From Plasmopara viticola (taxonomy: Eukaryota; Oomycota; Peronosporomycetes; Peronosporales; Peronosporaceae), in the NCBI GenBank assembly GCA_001695595.3, contig MBPM02000153.1, positions 1-64,000 of the forward strand: a stretch of DNA of 64,000 nt. The letters are read 5' to 3'. Positions 23,512 to 36,100 of this stretch are shown one piece after another (within the stretch, counting starts at the first letter, position 1; every line of letters begins with the position of its first letter). The notes under the pieces are model-generated. The model worked only from the letters and a program-made list of their open reading frames with translations, was not told the origin of the DNA and made no database searches. The translations under genes were made by a program, and so were the position numbers.

Positions 23512-26081
23512 GATTCTTCCTACGGCTCAGACACGTCAATCTCGCTACTTGAGAAGGCACATACGCGTTTCAAGCGTAACCGAGCGGGTTCTGATCCATT
23601 TTAGGCGTCTACTCTTCCAACGGCCTCAGATACGTCAAATCTAGCTTCCTGGACATGCAGACACGCGTTTTAAGCGTATATTAGCGAAAATTGCTCCATT
23701 TAAAACGTCGAATCTTCCTATGGCCTCAGATACGTTCAACTAAGCCTTCATGACATGCAGACACGCGTTTCGAGCGTAACTGAGCGTGTTCTACTCCATT
23801 TGAAGCGTCGATTCTTTCTACGTCCTCAGCTCCGTCCAATCTAGCTTTGAGGACATGCAGACACGCGTTCCGAGCGAAACTGAGCGTGTTCTTCTCCATT
23901 TGAAGCGTTGATTCTTCCTACGGCCTCAGATACGTTAGACCTAGCCTCCAGGACATGCAGACACGCGTTCTGAGCGTAATTAAGCGAGTCCTTCTCCGTT
24001 TGAAATTCCGACTCTTCTTAAAGCCTCTGATACATTCAATACAGCTTCCTGGACGTGCAGTCACGCGTTTTAAGTAGAGCATAGCGATTGCTGCTTCAAT
24101 AGAAGCGCCGATTCTTCCTACGGCTGATATACGTCAAATCTAGCTTTCTGAGCAAGCACATACGCGTTGCAAGCGTAACTCAGCGGGTTCTGCTCCATTT
24201 CTAGGGCCGATTCTTGCTAAAGCATCAGATACGTCCAATACATCCTATTGAACATGCAGTCACGCGTTTCAAGTAGAACATAGCGATTGTTGCTCCAATA
24301 GAAGCGCCGATTTTTCCCACGGCCTCAGATACGTCAAATCTAGCTTCCTGAGCAAGCACATACGTGTTGCATGCGTAACTTAACGACTTCTGCTCCATTT
24401 GAAGCGCCGATTCTTCCCGCGGCCTCAGATATGTCCACTCCAGCTTCCTGAACATGCAGCCACGCGTTTTATGAAGAGCATAGCGATTGCAGCTTTAATG
24501 GAAGCGCCGATTCTTCCAACGGCTCAGATACGTCGTATCTAGCTTCCGGAGCAAGCACATACGCGTTGCAAGCGTAACCCAGCGGGTTCTGCTCCATTTG
24601 AAGGGCCTATTCTTCCTACAGCATCAGATACGTCCAATACAGCCTATTGAACATGCAGCCACGCGTTTCAAGTAGAACATAGCGATTGCTGCTCAAAGAG
24701 AGGCGCCGATTTTTCCCACGGCCTCAGATACGTCAAATCTAGCTTCTTGAGCAAGCACATATGCGTTGCAAGCGTACCTTAGCGAGTTCTGCTCCATTTG
24801 AAGCGTCGATTCTTCCTACGGTTTCAGATACGTCAAATATAGCTTCCAGGACATGCAGGCACGCGTTCCGAACGTCTAAGCGAGTTCTTCCCCATTTGAA
24901 GATCCGATTCTTCTTACAACCACAGATACGTTCAATACAGCTTCCTGGACATGCAGCTACGCGTTTTAAGTAGAAGTTAGCGATTGCTGCTTAAATAGAA
25001 GCGCCTATTTTTCCTACGGCTCATATACGTTAAATCTAGCTTCATGAGCAAGCACATATGCGTTGCAAGCGTACCTTAGCGAGTTCTGCTCCATTTAAGC
25101 GCCGATTCTTCCTACGGCCTCAGATACGTCAAAAATAGCTTCTAGGACTTGCAGGCACGCGTTCCGAGCGTAACTAAGCGAGTTCTTCTCCGTTTGAAGA
25201 TCCGACTCTTCTTACAGCCTCAGATCGTTCAATGCAGCTTCCTGGACATGCAGGCACGCGTTTCAAGTAGAACATAGCGATTGCTGCTTCAATAGAAGCA
25301 CCGATTCTTCCTACGGCTCAGATACGTCGAATCTAGCTTTCGGAGAAAGCACATATGCGTTGCAAGCGTTCCTTAGCGAGTTCTGCTCCATTTGAAGCGC
25401 CGCATGCAGGACATGCAGACACGCGGTCCGAGCGTCTAAGCGAGTTCTTCCCCATTTGAACATCCGACTCTCCTTACAGCCTCAGATACGTTCAATGCAG
25501 CTTCCTGGACATGCAGGCACGCGTTTCAAGTAGAACATAGCGATTGCTGCTTCAATAGAAGCGCCGATTCTCCCACGGCCTCAGATACGTCAAATCTAGC
25601 TTCCTGAGCAAGCACATACGCGTTGCATGCAAGACTTAGCAAGTTCTGCTTCTTTTGAAGCGCCGATTTTTTTTCGGCCTCGGATCCGTCCAATCTAGCT
25701 TTCAGGACATTCAGAAACTTGTTCCGAGCGTTATTGAGCGTGTTCTGCTCCATTTGAAGATCCGATTCTTCCTAAAGCCTCAGATACGTCTAAATTAGCT
25801 TCCTGGACACGCAGCAACGCGTTTCAAGTACAACTTAGCTATTGCTGCTCAAATAGAAGTGCCGAATTTCCCACGGCGTCAGATACGTCAAATCGAGCTT
25901 CCTGAGCAAGCACATACGCGTTGCAGGCGTAATTTAGTGAGTTCTGCATCATTTCAAGCGCCGATTCTTCCTAAAGCATCAGCCACGTCCAATTAAGCTT
26001 CCCGGACATGCAGCCGCGCATTTCAAATAGAACTTAGCGATTGCTGCTCGAATAGAAGCGCCGATTCTTCCTACGGCTCAG
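23512..26081. repeat. Divergent 2.57 kb satellite block, copy 1
   Basis: Monomers here differ markedly from their neighbours and from each other, with heads such as cagatatgtccactccagc and tails such as gaacatagcgattgctgctt. I see no internal HOR, so the block looks older. The whole block recurs at 43,016-45,586, offset 19,504-19,505 bp. I noted only five or so differences: about 23,873-23,882, 24,748 and around 25,672-25,684. The right edge is sharp at 26,081, where this copy joins a block related to 22.1-22.8 kb. Confidence 0.9.
25395..25420. other. Truncated monomer inside the block
   Basis: The tail gaagcgccg is followed directly by catgcaggacatgcagacac. The link and the head up to the middle of the monomer are missing, which shortens this monomer to roughly half. 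The identical truncation is in the second block copy near 44,900, so the deletion predates the duplication. Confidence 0.8.
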
Positions 26082-26760
26082 ATACGTCAAAAATAGCTTC
26101 TTGAGCAAGCACATATGCGTTGCCAGCGTAATTTTGCGGGTTCTGCTCCATTTGAAGGGCCGATTCTTCTACAACCTCAGATTCGTACGTCCAATACAGC
26201 TTCCTGGACATGCAACCACGCGTTTCAAGTAGTACTTTGCGATTGCTGCTCCAAAAGAAGCGCCGATCCTTCCTACGGCTCCGACACGTCAATTTCGCTT
26301 CCTTAGAAGGCACATACGCGATTCAAGCGTAACCAAGCGGGTTCTGCACCGTTTCAAGCGTCGACTTTTTCTACGGCTTCAGATCCGTCCAATCTAGCTT
26401 GGAGGACATGCGGACACGCGTTTCGAGCTTTACTGAGCATGTTCTGCTCCAATAGAAGCGCCGATTCTTCCTACGGCTCAGATACGTCAAAAATAGCTTC
26501 TTGAGTAAGCACATATGCGTTGCCAGCGTAATTTTGCGGGTTCTGCTCCATTTGAAGGACCGATTTTTCTACAACCTCAGATTCGTACGTCCAATACAGC
26601 TTCCTGGACATGCAACCACGCATTTCAAGTAGTACTTAGCGATTGCTGCTCCAAAAGAAGCGCCGATCCTTCCTACGGCTCCGACACGTCAATCTCGCTT
26701 CCTTAGAAGGCACATACGCGTTTCAAGCGTAACCGAGCGGGTTCTGCTCCGTTTGAAGCG
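26081..26760. repeat. Block shared with 22.13-22.80 kb
   Basis: Offset from the earlier copy is 3,950 bp throughout. Shared rare variants include the ttgagtaagc monomer (22,551 and 26,501) and the ctacggcttcagatccgtcc head. It contains two ttgccagcg monomers 400 bp apart. Identity ends near 26,750, where the earlier copy continues with gcgttgattctttc and this one with gcgtcgactcttcc. It directly abuts the divergent block, marking a recombination junction at about 26,081. Confidence 0.9.
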
Positions 26761-27980
26761 TCGACTCTTCCTACGGCCTCAGATACGTTCAACCTAGCCT
26801 CCAGGACATGCAGACACGCGTTCCGAGCGAAATTGAGCATGTTCTGCTCCATTTGAAGGGCCGATTCTTCCTACAGCCTCAGATACGTCCAATGTAGCTT
26901 CCTGGACATGCAAGCACATACGCGTTTCAAGCGTAACTGAGCAAGTTCTGCTCCGTTTGAAGCGTCGACTCTTTCTACGGCCTCAGATACGTCAAATCTA
27001 GCTTCCTAAGCAGCCACATACGTGTTGCAAGCGTAACTTAGCGAGTTCTTCTCCGTTTGAGGCGCCGATTCTTCCTACGGCCTCAGATACGTCAATTCTA
27101 GCTTTTAGAGCAAGCACATATGCGTTTCTAGCGTAACTTAGCGAGTACCCCTCCATTTGAAGCGCCGACTCTTCCTACGGCCTCAGATACGTTCAACCTA
27201 GCCTCCAGGACATGCAGACACGCGTTCCGAGCGAAACTGAGCATGTTCTGCTCCATTTAAAGGGCCGATTCTTTCTACAGCCTCAGATACGTCCAATATA
27301 GCTTCCTGGACATGCAGCCACGCGTTTCAAGTAGATTTCGGCGATTGCTGCTCCAATAGAAGCGCCGATTCTTCCTACGGCTCAGATACGTCAAATCTAG
27401 CTTCTTGAGCAAGGACATATCCGTTGCCAGCGAAATTTTGCGGGTTCTGCTCCATTTGATGGGCCAATTCTTCTACAACCTTAGATACGTCCAATACAGC
27501 TTCCTGGACATGCAACCACGCATTTCAAGTAGTACTTAGCGATTGCTGCTCTAATAGAAGCGCCGATCCTTCCCACGGCTCAGACACGTCAATCTCGCTT
27601 CCTTAGAAGGCACATACGCAATTCAAGCGTAACCGAGCGGGTTCTGCTCCGTTTGAAGCGTCGACTCTTCGTACGGCCTCAGATACGTTCAACCTAGCCT
27701 CCAGGACATGCAGACACGCGTTTCGAGCGAAATTGAGCATGTTCTGCTCCGTTTGCAGGGCCGACTTTTCCTACAGCCTCAGATACGTCCAATATAGCTT
27801 CCTGGACATGCAAGCACATACACGTTTCAAGCGTAACTGAGCGAGTTCTGCTCCGTTTGAAGCGTCGACTCTTCCTCCGGCCTCAGATACGTTCAACCTA
27901 GCCTCCAGGACATGCAGACACGCGTTCCGAGTGGAACTGAGCATGTTCTGCTCCATTTGAAGGGCCGATTCTTCCTACAG
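26760..27980. repeat. Satellite with chimeric type-3/type-1 monomers
   Basis: At about 26,895 and 27,795 a type-3 head and middle (gcttcctggacatgcaag) continues into a type-1 tail (cacatacgcgtttcaagcg), so these monomers are hybrids joined near the shared gcaag. Sequence 27,350-27,570 (aaggacatatccgttgcc) is the apparent relative of 42,856-43,015. Only satellite is present. Confidence 0.8.
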
Positions 27981-30170
27981 CCTCAGATACGTCAAATCTA
28001 GCTTCCTAAGCAGCCACATACGTGTTGCAAGCGTAACTTAGCAAGTTCTTCTCCGTTTGAGGCGCCGATTCTTCCTACGGCCTCAGATACGTCAAATCTA
28101 GCTTCCTGAGCAAGCACATATGCGTTTCTAGCGAAATTTAGCGAATACTGCTCCATTTGAAGCGCCGACTCTTCCTACGGCCTCAGATACGTTCAACCTA
28201 GCCTCCAGGACATGCAGACATGCGTTCCGAGCTTAACTGAGCATGTTCTGCTCCATTTAAAGGGCCGATTCTTTCTACAGCCTCAGATACGTCCAATATA
28301 GCTTCCTGGACATGCAGACACGCGTTTCAAGTAGATCTTAGCGATTGCTGCTCCAATAGAAGCGCCGATTCTTCCTACGGCTCAGATACGTAAAATCTAG
28401 CTTCCTGAGCAACCACAAACGTGTTGCAAGCGAAACTTAGCGAGTTCTGCTCCGTTTGAAGCGACGATTCTTCCTACGGCCTCAGATACGTTCAACCTAG
28501 CCTCTAGGACATGCAGACACGCGTTTCGAGCGAAACTGACTCCATTTGAAGGGCCGATTCTTTCTTCAGCCTCAGATACGTCCAATATAGCTTCCTGGAC
28601 ATGTAGCCACGCGTTTTAAGTAGAGCTTAGCTTTTGCTGCTCCAATAGAAGCGCCGTTTCTTCCTACGGCTCAGATACGTCAAATCTAGCTTCTTGAGAA
28701 ACCACAAACGTGTTGCTAGCGAAACTTAGCGAGTTCTGCTCCGGTTGAAGCGACGATTCTTCCCACGGCCCCAAATACGTTTATTTTATCTTTCTGGCCA
28801 TGCAGTCCCGCGTTTCTAGCGTAACTTAGCGAATACTGCTCCATTTGAAGCGCCGACTCTTCCTACGGCCTCAGATACGTTCAACCTAGCCTCCAGGACA
28901 TGCAGCCACGCGTTCCGAGCGAAACTGAGCATGTTCTGCTCCATTTGAAGGGCCGGTTCTTCCTACAGCCTCAGATACGTCCAATAAAGCTTCCTGGACA
29001 TGCAGACACGCGTTCCGAGTGGAACTGAGCATGTTCTGCTCCATTTGAAGGGCCGATTCTTCCTACAGCCTCAGATACGTCCAATATAGCTTCCTGGACA
29101 TGCAGACACGCGATTCAAGAAGATCTTAGCGGTTGCTGCTCCAATAAAAGCGCTGTTTCTTTCTACGGCTCAGATACGTCAAATCTAGCTTCCTAAGCAG
29201 CCACATACGTGTTGCAAGCGTAACTTAGCAAGTTCTTCTCCGTTTGAGGCGCCGATTCTTCCTACGGCCTCAGATACGTCAAATCTAGCTTCCTGAGCAA
29301 GCACATATGCGTTTCTAGCGAAATTTAGCGAATACTGCTCCATTTGAAGCGCCGACTCTTCCTACGGCCTCAGATACGTTCAACCTAGCCTCCAGGACAT
29401 GCAGACATGCGTTCCGAGCTTAACTGAGCATGTTCTGCTCCATTTAAAGGGCCGATTCTTTCTACAGCTTCAGATACGTCCAATATAGCTTCCTGGACAT
29501 GCAGACACGCGTTTCAAGTAGATCTTAGCGATTGCTGCTCCAATAGAAGCGCCGTTTCTTCCTACGGCTCAGATACGTCAAATCTAGCTTCCTGAGCAAC
29601 CACAAACGTGTTGCAAGCGAAACTTAGCGAGTTCTGCTCCGTTTGAAGCGACGATTCTTCCTACGGCCTCAGATACGTTCAACCTAGCCTCTAGGACATG
29701 CAGACACGCGTTCCGAGCGAAACTGACTCCATTTGAAGGGCCGATTCTTTCTTCAGCCTCAGATACGTCCAATATAGCTTCCTGGACATGTAGCCACGCG
29801 TTTTAAGTAGAGCTTAGCTTTTGCTGCTCCAATAGAAGCGCCGTTTCTTCCTAGGCTCAGATACGTCAAATCTAGCTTCTTGAGAAACCACAAACGTGTT
29901 GCTAGCGAAACTTAGCGAGTTCTGCTCCGGTTGAAGCGACGATTCTTCCACGGCCCAAATACGTTTATTTTATCTTTCTGGCCATGCAGTCCCGCGTTTC
30001 TAGCGTAACTTAGCGAATATTGCTCCATTTGAAGCGCCGACTCTTCCTACGGCCTCAGATACGTTCAACCTAGCCTCCAGGACATGCAGCCACGCGTTCC
30101 GAGCGAAACTGAGCATGTTCTGCTCCATTTGAAGGGCCGTTCTTCCTACAGCCCAGATACGTCCAATAAA
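27981..30170. repeat. 12-monomer HOR pair, ~1,187 bp
   Basis: 27,981-28,985 is repeated at 29,168-30,165. The offset is 1,187 bp at gcttcctaagcagcc (28,001 and 29,188) and 1,182 bp at the right end because of small deletions in the second copy. Both copies share a monomer that lost about 13 bp at gaaactgactccatttgaag (28,531 and 29,718). T-rich monomers occur at 28,780 and 29,964. Confidence 0.88.
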
Positions 30171-30250
30171 GCTTCCTGGACATGCAGACACGCGATTCAA
30201 GAAGATCTTAGCGATTGCTGCTCCAATAGATGCGCTGTTTTTTTGTACGG

Positions 30251-31290
30251 CTCAGATACGTGAAATCTAGCTTCCTGAGCAACCACAAACGTGTTGCAAG
30301 CAAAACTTAGCGAGTTCTGCTCCGTTTGAAGCGGCGATTCTTCCTACGGCCTCAGATACGTCAATTCTAGCTTGCACAGCAAGCACATATGCGTTTCTAG
30401 CGTAACTTAGCGAATATTGCTCCATTTGAAGCGCCGACTCTTCCTACGGCCTCAGATACGTTCAACCTAGCCTCCAGGACATGCAGACACGCGTTCCGAG
30501 CGAAACTGAGCATGTTCTGCTCCATTTGAAGGGCGATTCTTCCTACAGCCTCAGATACGTCCAATATAGCTTCCTGGACATGCAGACACGCGATTCAAGA
30601 AGATCTTAGCGGTTGCTGCTCCATAAAAGCGCTGTTTCTTTCTACGGTTCAGATACGTCAAATCTAGCTTCCTGAGCAACCACAAACGTGTTGCAAGCGA
30701 AACTTAGCGAGTTCTGCTCCGTTTGAAGCGACGATTCTTCCTACGGCCTCAGATACGTCAATTCTAGCTTGCACAGCAAGCACATATGCGTTTCTAGCGT
30801 AACTTAGCGAATACTGCTCCATTTGAAGCGCCGACTCTTCCTACGGCCTCAGAACGTTCAACCTAGCCTCCAGGACATGCAGACACGCGTTCCGAGCGAA
30901 ACTGAGCATGTTCTGCTCCATTTGAAGGGCCGATTCTTCCTACAGCCTCAGATACGTCCAATATAGCTTCCTGGACATGCAGACACGCGATTCAAGAAGA
31001 TCTTAGCGGTTGCTGCTCCAATAAAAGCGCTGTTTCTTTCTACGGCTCAGATACGTCAAATCTAGCTTCCTGAGCAACCACAAACGTGTTGCAAGCGAAA
31101 CTTAGCGAGTTCTGCTCCGTTTGAAGCGAAGATTCTTCCTACGGCCTCAGATACGTCAATTCTAGCTTGCACAGCAAGCACATATGCGTTTCTAGCGTAA
31201 CTTAGCGAATACTGCTCCATTTGAAGCGCCGACTCTTCCTACGGCCTCAGATACGTTCAACCTAGCCTCCAGGACATGCAGACACGCGTT
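30251..31290. repeat. 4-monomer HOR, ~398 bp, two full copies plus part
   Basis: The marker tcaattctagcttgcacagc starts at 30,361, 30,758 and 31,156 (spacings 397 and 398). Each unit also contains a gctgcttccaat-type monomer with cgattcaagaagatcttagc and a type-2 monomer. The third copy ends within the type-2 monomer near 31,290. Confidence 0.88.
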
Positions 31291-32384
31291 CCGAGCGTAA
31301 CTGAGCGTGTTCTGCTCCATTTGAAGCGTCGATTCTTTCTACGGCCTCAGATCCGTCCAATCTAGCTTTGAGGACATGCGGACACGCGTTCCGAGCCTAA
31401 CTGAGCATGTTCTGCTCCATTTAAAGAGCCGATTCTTCCTACAGCCTCAGATACGTCCAATATAGCTTCCTGGACATGCAGACACGCGTTTCAAGTAGAT
31501 CTTAGCGATTGCTGCTCCAGTAGAAGCGCCGATTCTTCCTACGGCTCAGATACGTCAAAAATAGCTTCTTGAGCAAGCACATATGCGTTGCTAGCGTAAT
31601 TTTGCGGGTTCTGCTCCATTTGAAGGGCCGATTCTTCTACAACCTCAGAGACGTACGTCCAATACAGCTTCCTGGACATGCAACCAAGCATTTCAGGTAG
31701 AACTTAGCGATTGCTGCTCCAATAAAAGCGCCGATCCTTCCTACGGCTCAGACACGTCAATCTTGCTTCCTGAGAAGGCACATACGCGTTTCAAGCGTAA
31801 CCGAGCGGGTTCTGCTCCATATGAAGCGTCGACTCTTCCTACGGCCTCAGATTCGTCAAATCTAGTTTCCTGAACAAGCACATACGCGTTTCAAGCGTAA
31901 CTGAGCGGGTTCTGCTCCGTTTGAAGCGTCTACTCTTCCTACGGCCTCAGATACGTTCAACCTAGCCTCCAGGACATGCAGACACGCGTTCATAGCGAAA
32001 TTGAGCATGTTCTGCTTCATTTGAATGGCCGATTCTTCCTCCAGCCTCAGATACGTCCAATATAGCTTCCTGGACATGCGGCCACGTGTTTTGAGTAGAA
32101 CTTAACGATTGCTGCTCCAATAGAAGCGCCGATTCTTCATACGGCTCAGATACGTTAAATCTAGCTTCCTAAGCAACCACAAACGTGTTGCAAGCGAAAC
32201 TTAGCGAGTTCTGCTCCGTTTAAAGCGACGATTCTTCCCACGGCCCGAAATACGTTTATTTTATCTTTCTGGCCATGCAGTCCCGCGTTTCTAGCGAAAC
32301 TTGGAGAATACTGCTCCATTTGAAGCGACGACTCTTCCTACGGCCTCAGATACGTCAAATCTAGCTTCCTGAGCAACCACAATT
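31291..32384. repeat. Irregular satellite
   Basis: About eleven monomers in the order seen at 12.2-14 kb: cttcttgagcaagcacatat, gacacgtcaatcttgcttcc, type-1, type-2 and type-3, then a T-rich monomer at 32,255. No HOR copy was found next to it and there is no foreign sequence. Confidence 0.8.
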
Positions 32385-33130
32385 GTGTTCCAACCGTAAC
32401 TTAGCGAGTTCTGCTCCGTTTAGAGCGCCGATTCTTCCTACGGCCCAGATACGTCAAATCTAGCTTCTTGAGCAAGCACATATGCGTTGCCAGCGTAAAT
32501 TTGCGGGTTCTGCTTCGTTTGAAGCGCCGATTCTTCCTCCGGCCTCAGATACGTCCACTCCATCTTCTTGGCCATGCAGACACGCGTTTCAAGCGGAAAT
32601 TAGCGAGTACTGCTCCATTTAAAGCGTCGGGTCTTCCTACGGCCTCGGATACGTCAATTCTAGCTTGCTGAGCAAGCACATACGCGTTCCAACCGAAACT
32701 TAACAAGTTCTGCTCCGGTTGAATCACCGATTATTCCTACGGCCTTAGATATGTCCAGTCCATCTTCTTGGCCATGCAGACACGCGTTTCAAGTAGAACT
32801 TAGCGATTGCTGCACCATTTGAAGCGTCGAGTCTTCTTACGGCCTCGGATACGTCAAATCTAGCTTGCTGAGCAAGCACATACGCGTTCCAACCGTAACT
32901 TAGCGAGTTCTGCTCCAATAGAAGCGCCGATTCTTCCTATGGCCTCAGATACGTTCAACCTAGCCTCCAGGACATGCAGACACACGTTCCGGGCGAAACT
33001 GAGCGGGTTCTGCTCCATTTGAAGCGTCGACTCTTCCTACGGCCTCCGATACGTCAAATCTAGCTTGCTGAACAAGTACATACGCGTTCCAACCGTAACT
33101 TAGCAAGTTCTGCTCCGGTTGAATACCCGA
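32385..33130. repeat. Island of region I subfamily
   Basis: This stretch of about 7.5 monomers returns to the first-11-kb subfamily: gcttgctgagcaagc dyads, cgcgttccaaccg middles, catcttcttggccatgcag monomers and the cctatggcc marker at 32,936. In particular 32,811-33,050 aligns to 8,601-8,840 (offset 24,210 bp) with only a handful of differences. It is flanked on both sides by the other subfamily. Confidence 0.87.
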
Positions 33131-36100
33131 TTATTCCTACGGCCCAGATACGTCAAATCTAGCTTCTTGAGCAAGCACATATGCGTTGCCAGCGTAAATT
33201 TGTGGGTTCTGCTCCATTTGAAGGGCCAATTCTTCTACAACCTTAGATACGTCCAATACAGCTTCCTGGACATGCAACCACGCATTTCAAGTGGAACTTA
33301 GCAATAGCTGCTCCAATAGAAGCGCCGATCCTTCCATCGGCTCAGACACGTCAATCTCGCTTCCTGAGAAGGCACATACGCGTTTCAAGCGTAACCGAGC
33401 GGGTTCTGCTCCATTTGAAGTGTCGACTCTTCCTACGGCCTCAGATACGTCAAATCTAGCTTCCTGAGCAAGCACATACGCGTTTCAAGCGTAACCGAGC
33501 GGGTTCTGCTCCCTTTGAAGCGTCGACTCTTCCTACGGCCTCAGATACGTTCAACCTAGCCTCCAGGACATGCAGACACGCGTTCCGAGCGAAACTGAGC
33601 ATGTTCTGCTCCATTTGAAGGGCCGATTCTTCCTACAGCCTCAGATACGTCCAATATTGCTTCCTGGACATGCAACCACGCGTTTTAAGTAGACCTCAGC
33701 GATTGCTGCTCCAATAGAAGCGTCGTTTCTTCCTACGGCCTCGGATACGTCAAATCTAGCTTCCTGAGCAACCACAAACGTGTTGCAAGCGAAACTTAGC
33801 GAGTTCTGCTCCGTTTGAAGCGACGATTCTTCCTACGGCCTCAGATACGTTCAACCTAGCCTCCAGGACATGCAGACACGCGTTCCGAGCGAAACTGAGC
33901 ATGTTCTGCTCCATTTGAAGGGGCGAATCTTCGTACAGCCTCAGATACGTCCAATACAGCTTCCTGGACATGCAACCACGCATTTCAAGTAGTACTTAGC
34001 GATTGCTGCTCCAAAAGAAGCGCCGATCCTTCCTACGGCTCAGACACGTCAATCTCGCTTCCTGAGAAGGCACATACGCGTTTCAAGCGTAACCGAGCGG
34101 GTTCTGCTTCATTTGAAGCGTCGACTCTTCCTACGGCCTCAGATACGTCAAATCTAGCTTCCTGAGCAAGCACATACGCGTTTCAAGCGTAACTGAGCGG
34201 GTTCTGCTCCGTTTGAAGCGCCGATTCTTTCTACGGCCTCAGATACGATCAACCTAGCCTCCAGGACATGCAGACACGCGTTCCGAGCGAAATTGAGCAT
34301 GTTCTGCTCCATTTAAAGAGCCGATTCTTCCTACAGCCTCAGATACGTCCAATATTGCTTCCAGGACATGCAGCCACGCGTTTTGAGTAGAACTTAGCGA
34401 TTGCTGCTCCAATAGAAGCGCCGTTTCTTCCTACGGCTCAGATACGTCAAATCTAGCTTCCTGAGCAACCACAAACGTGTTGCAAGCGAAACTTAGTGAG
34501 TTCCGCTCCGTTTGAAGCGACGATTCTTCCTACGGCCTCAAATACGTTAAATCTAGCTTCCTGAGCAAGCACATACGCGTTTCAAGCGTAACTGAGCGAG
34601 TTCTGCTCCGTTTGAAGCGTCGACTCTTCCTTCGGCCTCAGATACGTTCAACCTAGCCTCCAGGACATGCAGACACGCGTTCCGAGCGAAATTGAGCATG
34701 TTCTGCTCCATTTGAAGGGCCGATTCTTCCTACAGCCTCAGATACGTCCAATATTGCTTCCAGGACATCCAGGCACGCGTTTTGAGTAGAACTTAGCGAT
34801 TGCTGCTCCAATAGAAGCGCCGTTTCTTCCTACGGCTCAGATACGTCAAATCTAGCTTCCTGAACAACCACAAACGTGTTGCAAGCGAAACTTAGCGAGT
34901 TCTGCTCCGTTTGAAGCGACGATTCTTCCCACGGCCCCAAATACGTTTATTTTATCTTTCTGGCCATGCAGTCCCGCGTTTCTTGCGTAACTAAGCGAAT
35001 ACTGCTCCATTTGAAGCGCCGACTCTTCCTACGGCCTCAGATACGTTCAACCTAGCCTCCAGGACATGCAGACACGCGTTCCGAGCGTAACTGAGCGTGT
35101 TCTGCTCCATTTGAAGCGTCGATTCTTTCTACGGCCTCAGATCCGTCCAATCTAGCTTTGAGGACATGCGGACACGCGTTCCGAGTTGAACTGAGCATGT
35201 TCTGCTCCATTTAAAGGGCCGATTCTTCCTACAGCCTCAGATACGTCCAATATAGCTTCCTGGACATGCAGACACGCGTTTCAAGTAGATCTTAGCGATT
35301 GCTGCTCCGGTAGAAGCGACGATTCTTCATATGGCTCAGATACGTCAAAAATAGCTTCTTGAGCAAGCACATATGCGTTGCCAGCGTAATTTTGCGGGTT
35401 CTGCTCCATTTGAAGGGCCGATTCTTCTACAACCTCAGATTCGTACGTCCAATACAGCTTCCTGGACATGCAACCACGCATTTCAAGTATAACTTAGTGA
35501 ACGCTGCTCCAATAGAAGCGCCGATCCTTCCTACGGCTCAGACACGTCAATCTCGCTTCCTGAGAAGGCACATACGCGTTTCAAGCGTAACCGAGCGGAT
35601 TCTGCTCCATTTGAAGCGTCGGCTCTTCCTACGGCCTCAGATACGTCAAATCTAGCTTCCTGAGCAAGCACATACGCGTTTCAAGCGTAACTGAGCGAGT
35701 TCTGCTCCATTTGAGGCGTCGACTCTTCCTACGGCCTCAGATACGTTCAACCAAGCCTCCAGGACATGCAGACACGCGTTCCGAGCGAAACTGAGTATGT
35801 TCTGCTCCATTTGAAGGGCCGATTCTTCCTACAGCCTCAGATACGTCCAATATTGCTATCAGGACATGCGGCCACGCGTTTTGAGTAGATCTTAGCGATT
35901 GCTGCTCCAATAGAAGCGCCGATTCTTCATACGGCTCAGATACGTCAAATCTAGCTTCTTCAGCAAGCACATATGCGTCGCCAGCGTAATTTTGCGGGTT
36001 CTACTCCATTTGAAGGGCCAATTCTTCTACAACCTCAGATACGTCCAATACAGCTTCCTGGACATGCAACCACGCATTTCAAGTAGTACTTAGCGATTGC

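Noticed and set aside
25668..25680. T8/T9 run as a terminator or polymorphic microsatellite
   Set aside because: It differs by one T between the two block copies (near 25,674 and 45,172), which is ordinary homopolymer variation, and there is no gene upstream to terminate.
32514..32531. Plus-strand CENP-B-box-like cttcgtttgaagcgccg
   Set aside because: It fits TTCG, A and the first CG, but two essential positions of CGGG are CC, and it lies in the tail block, not in the column where the better matches align.
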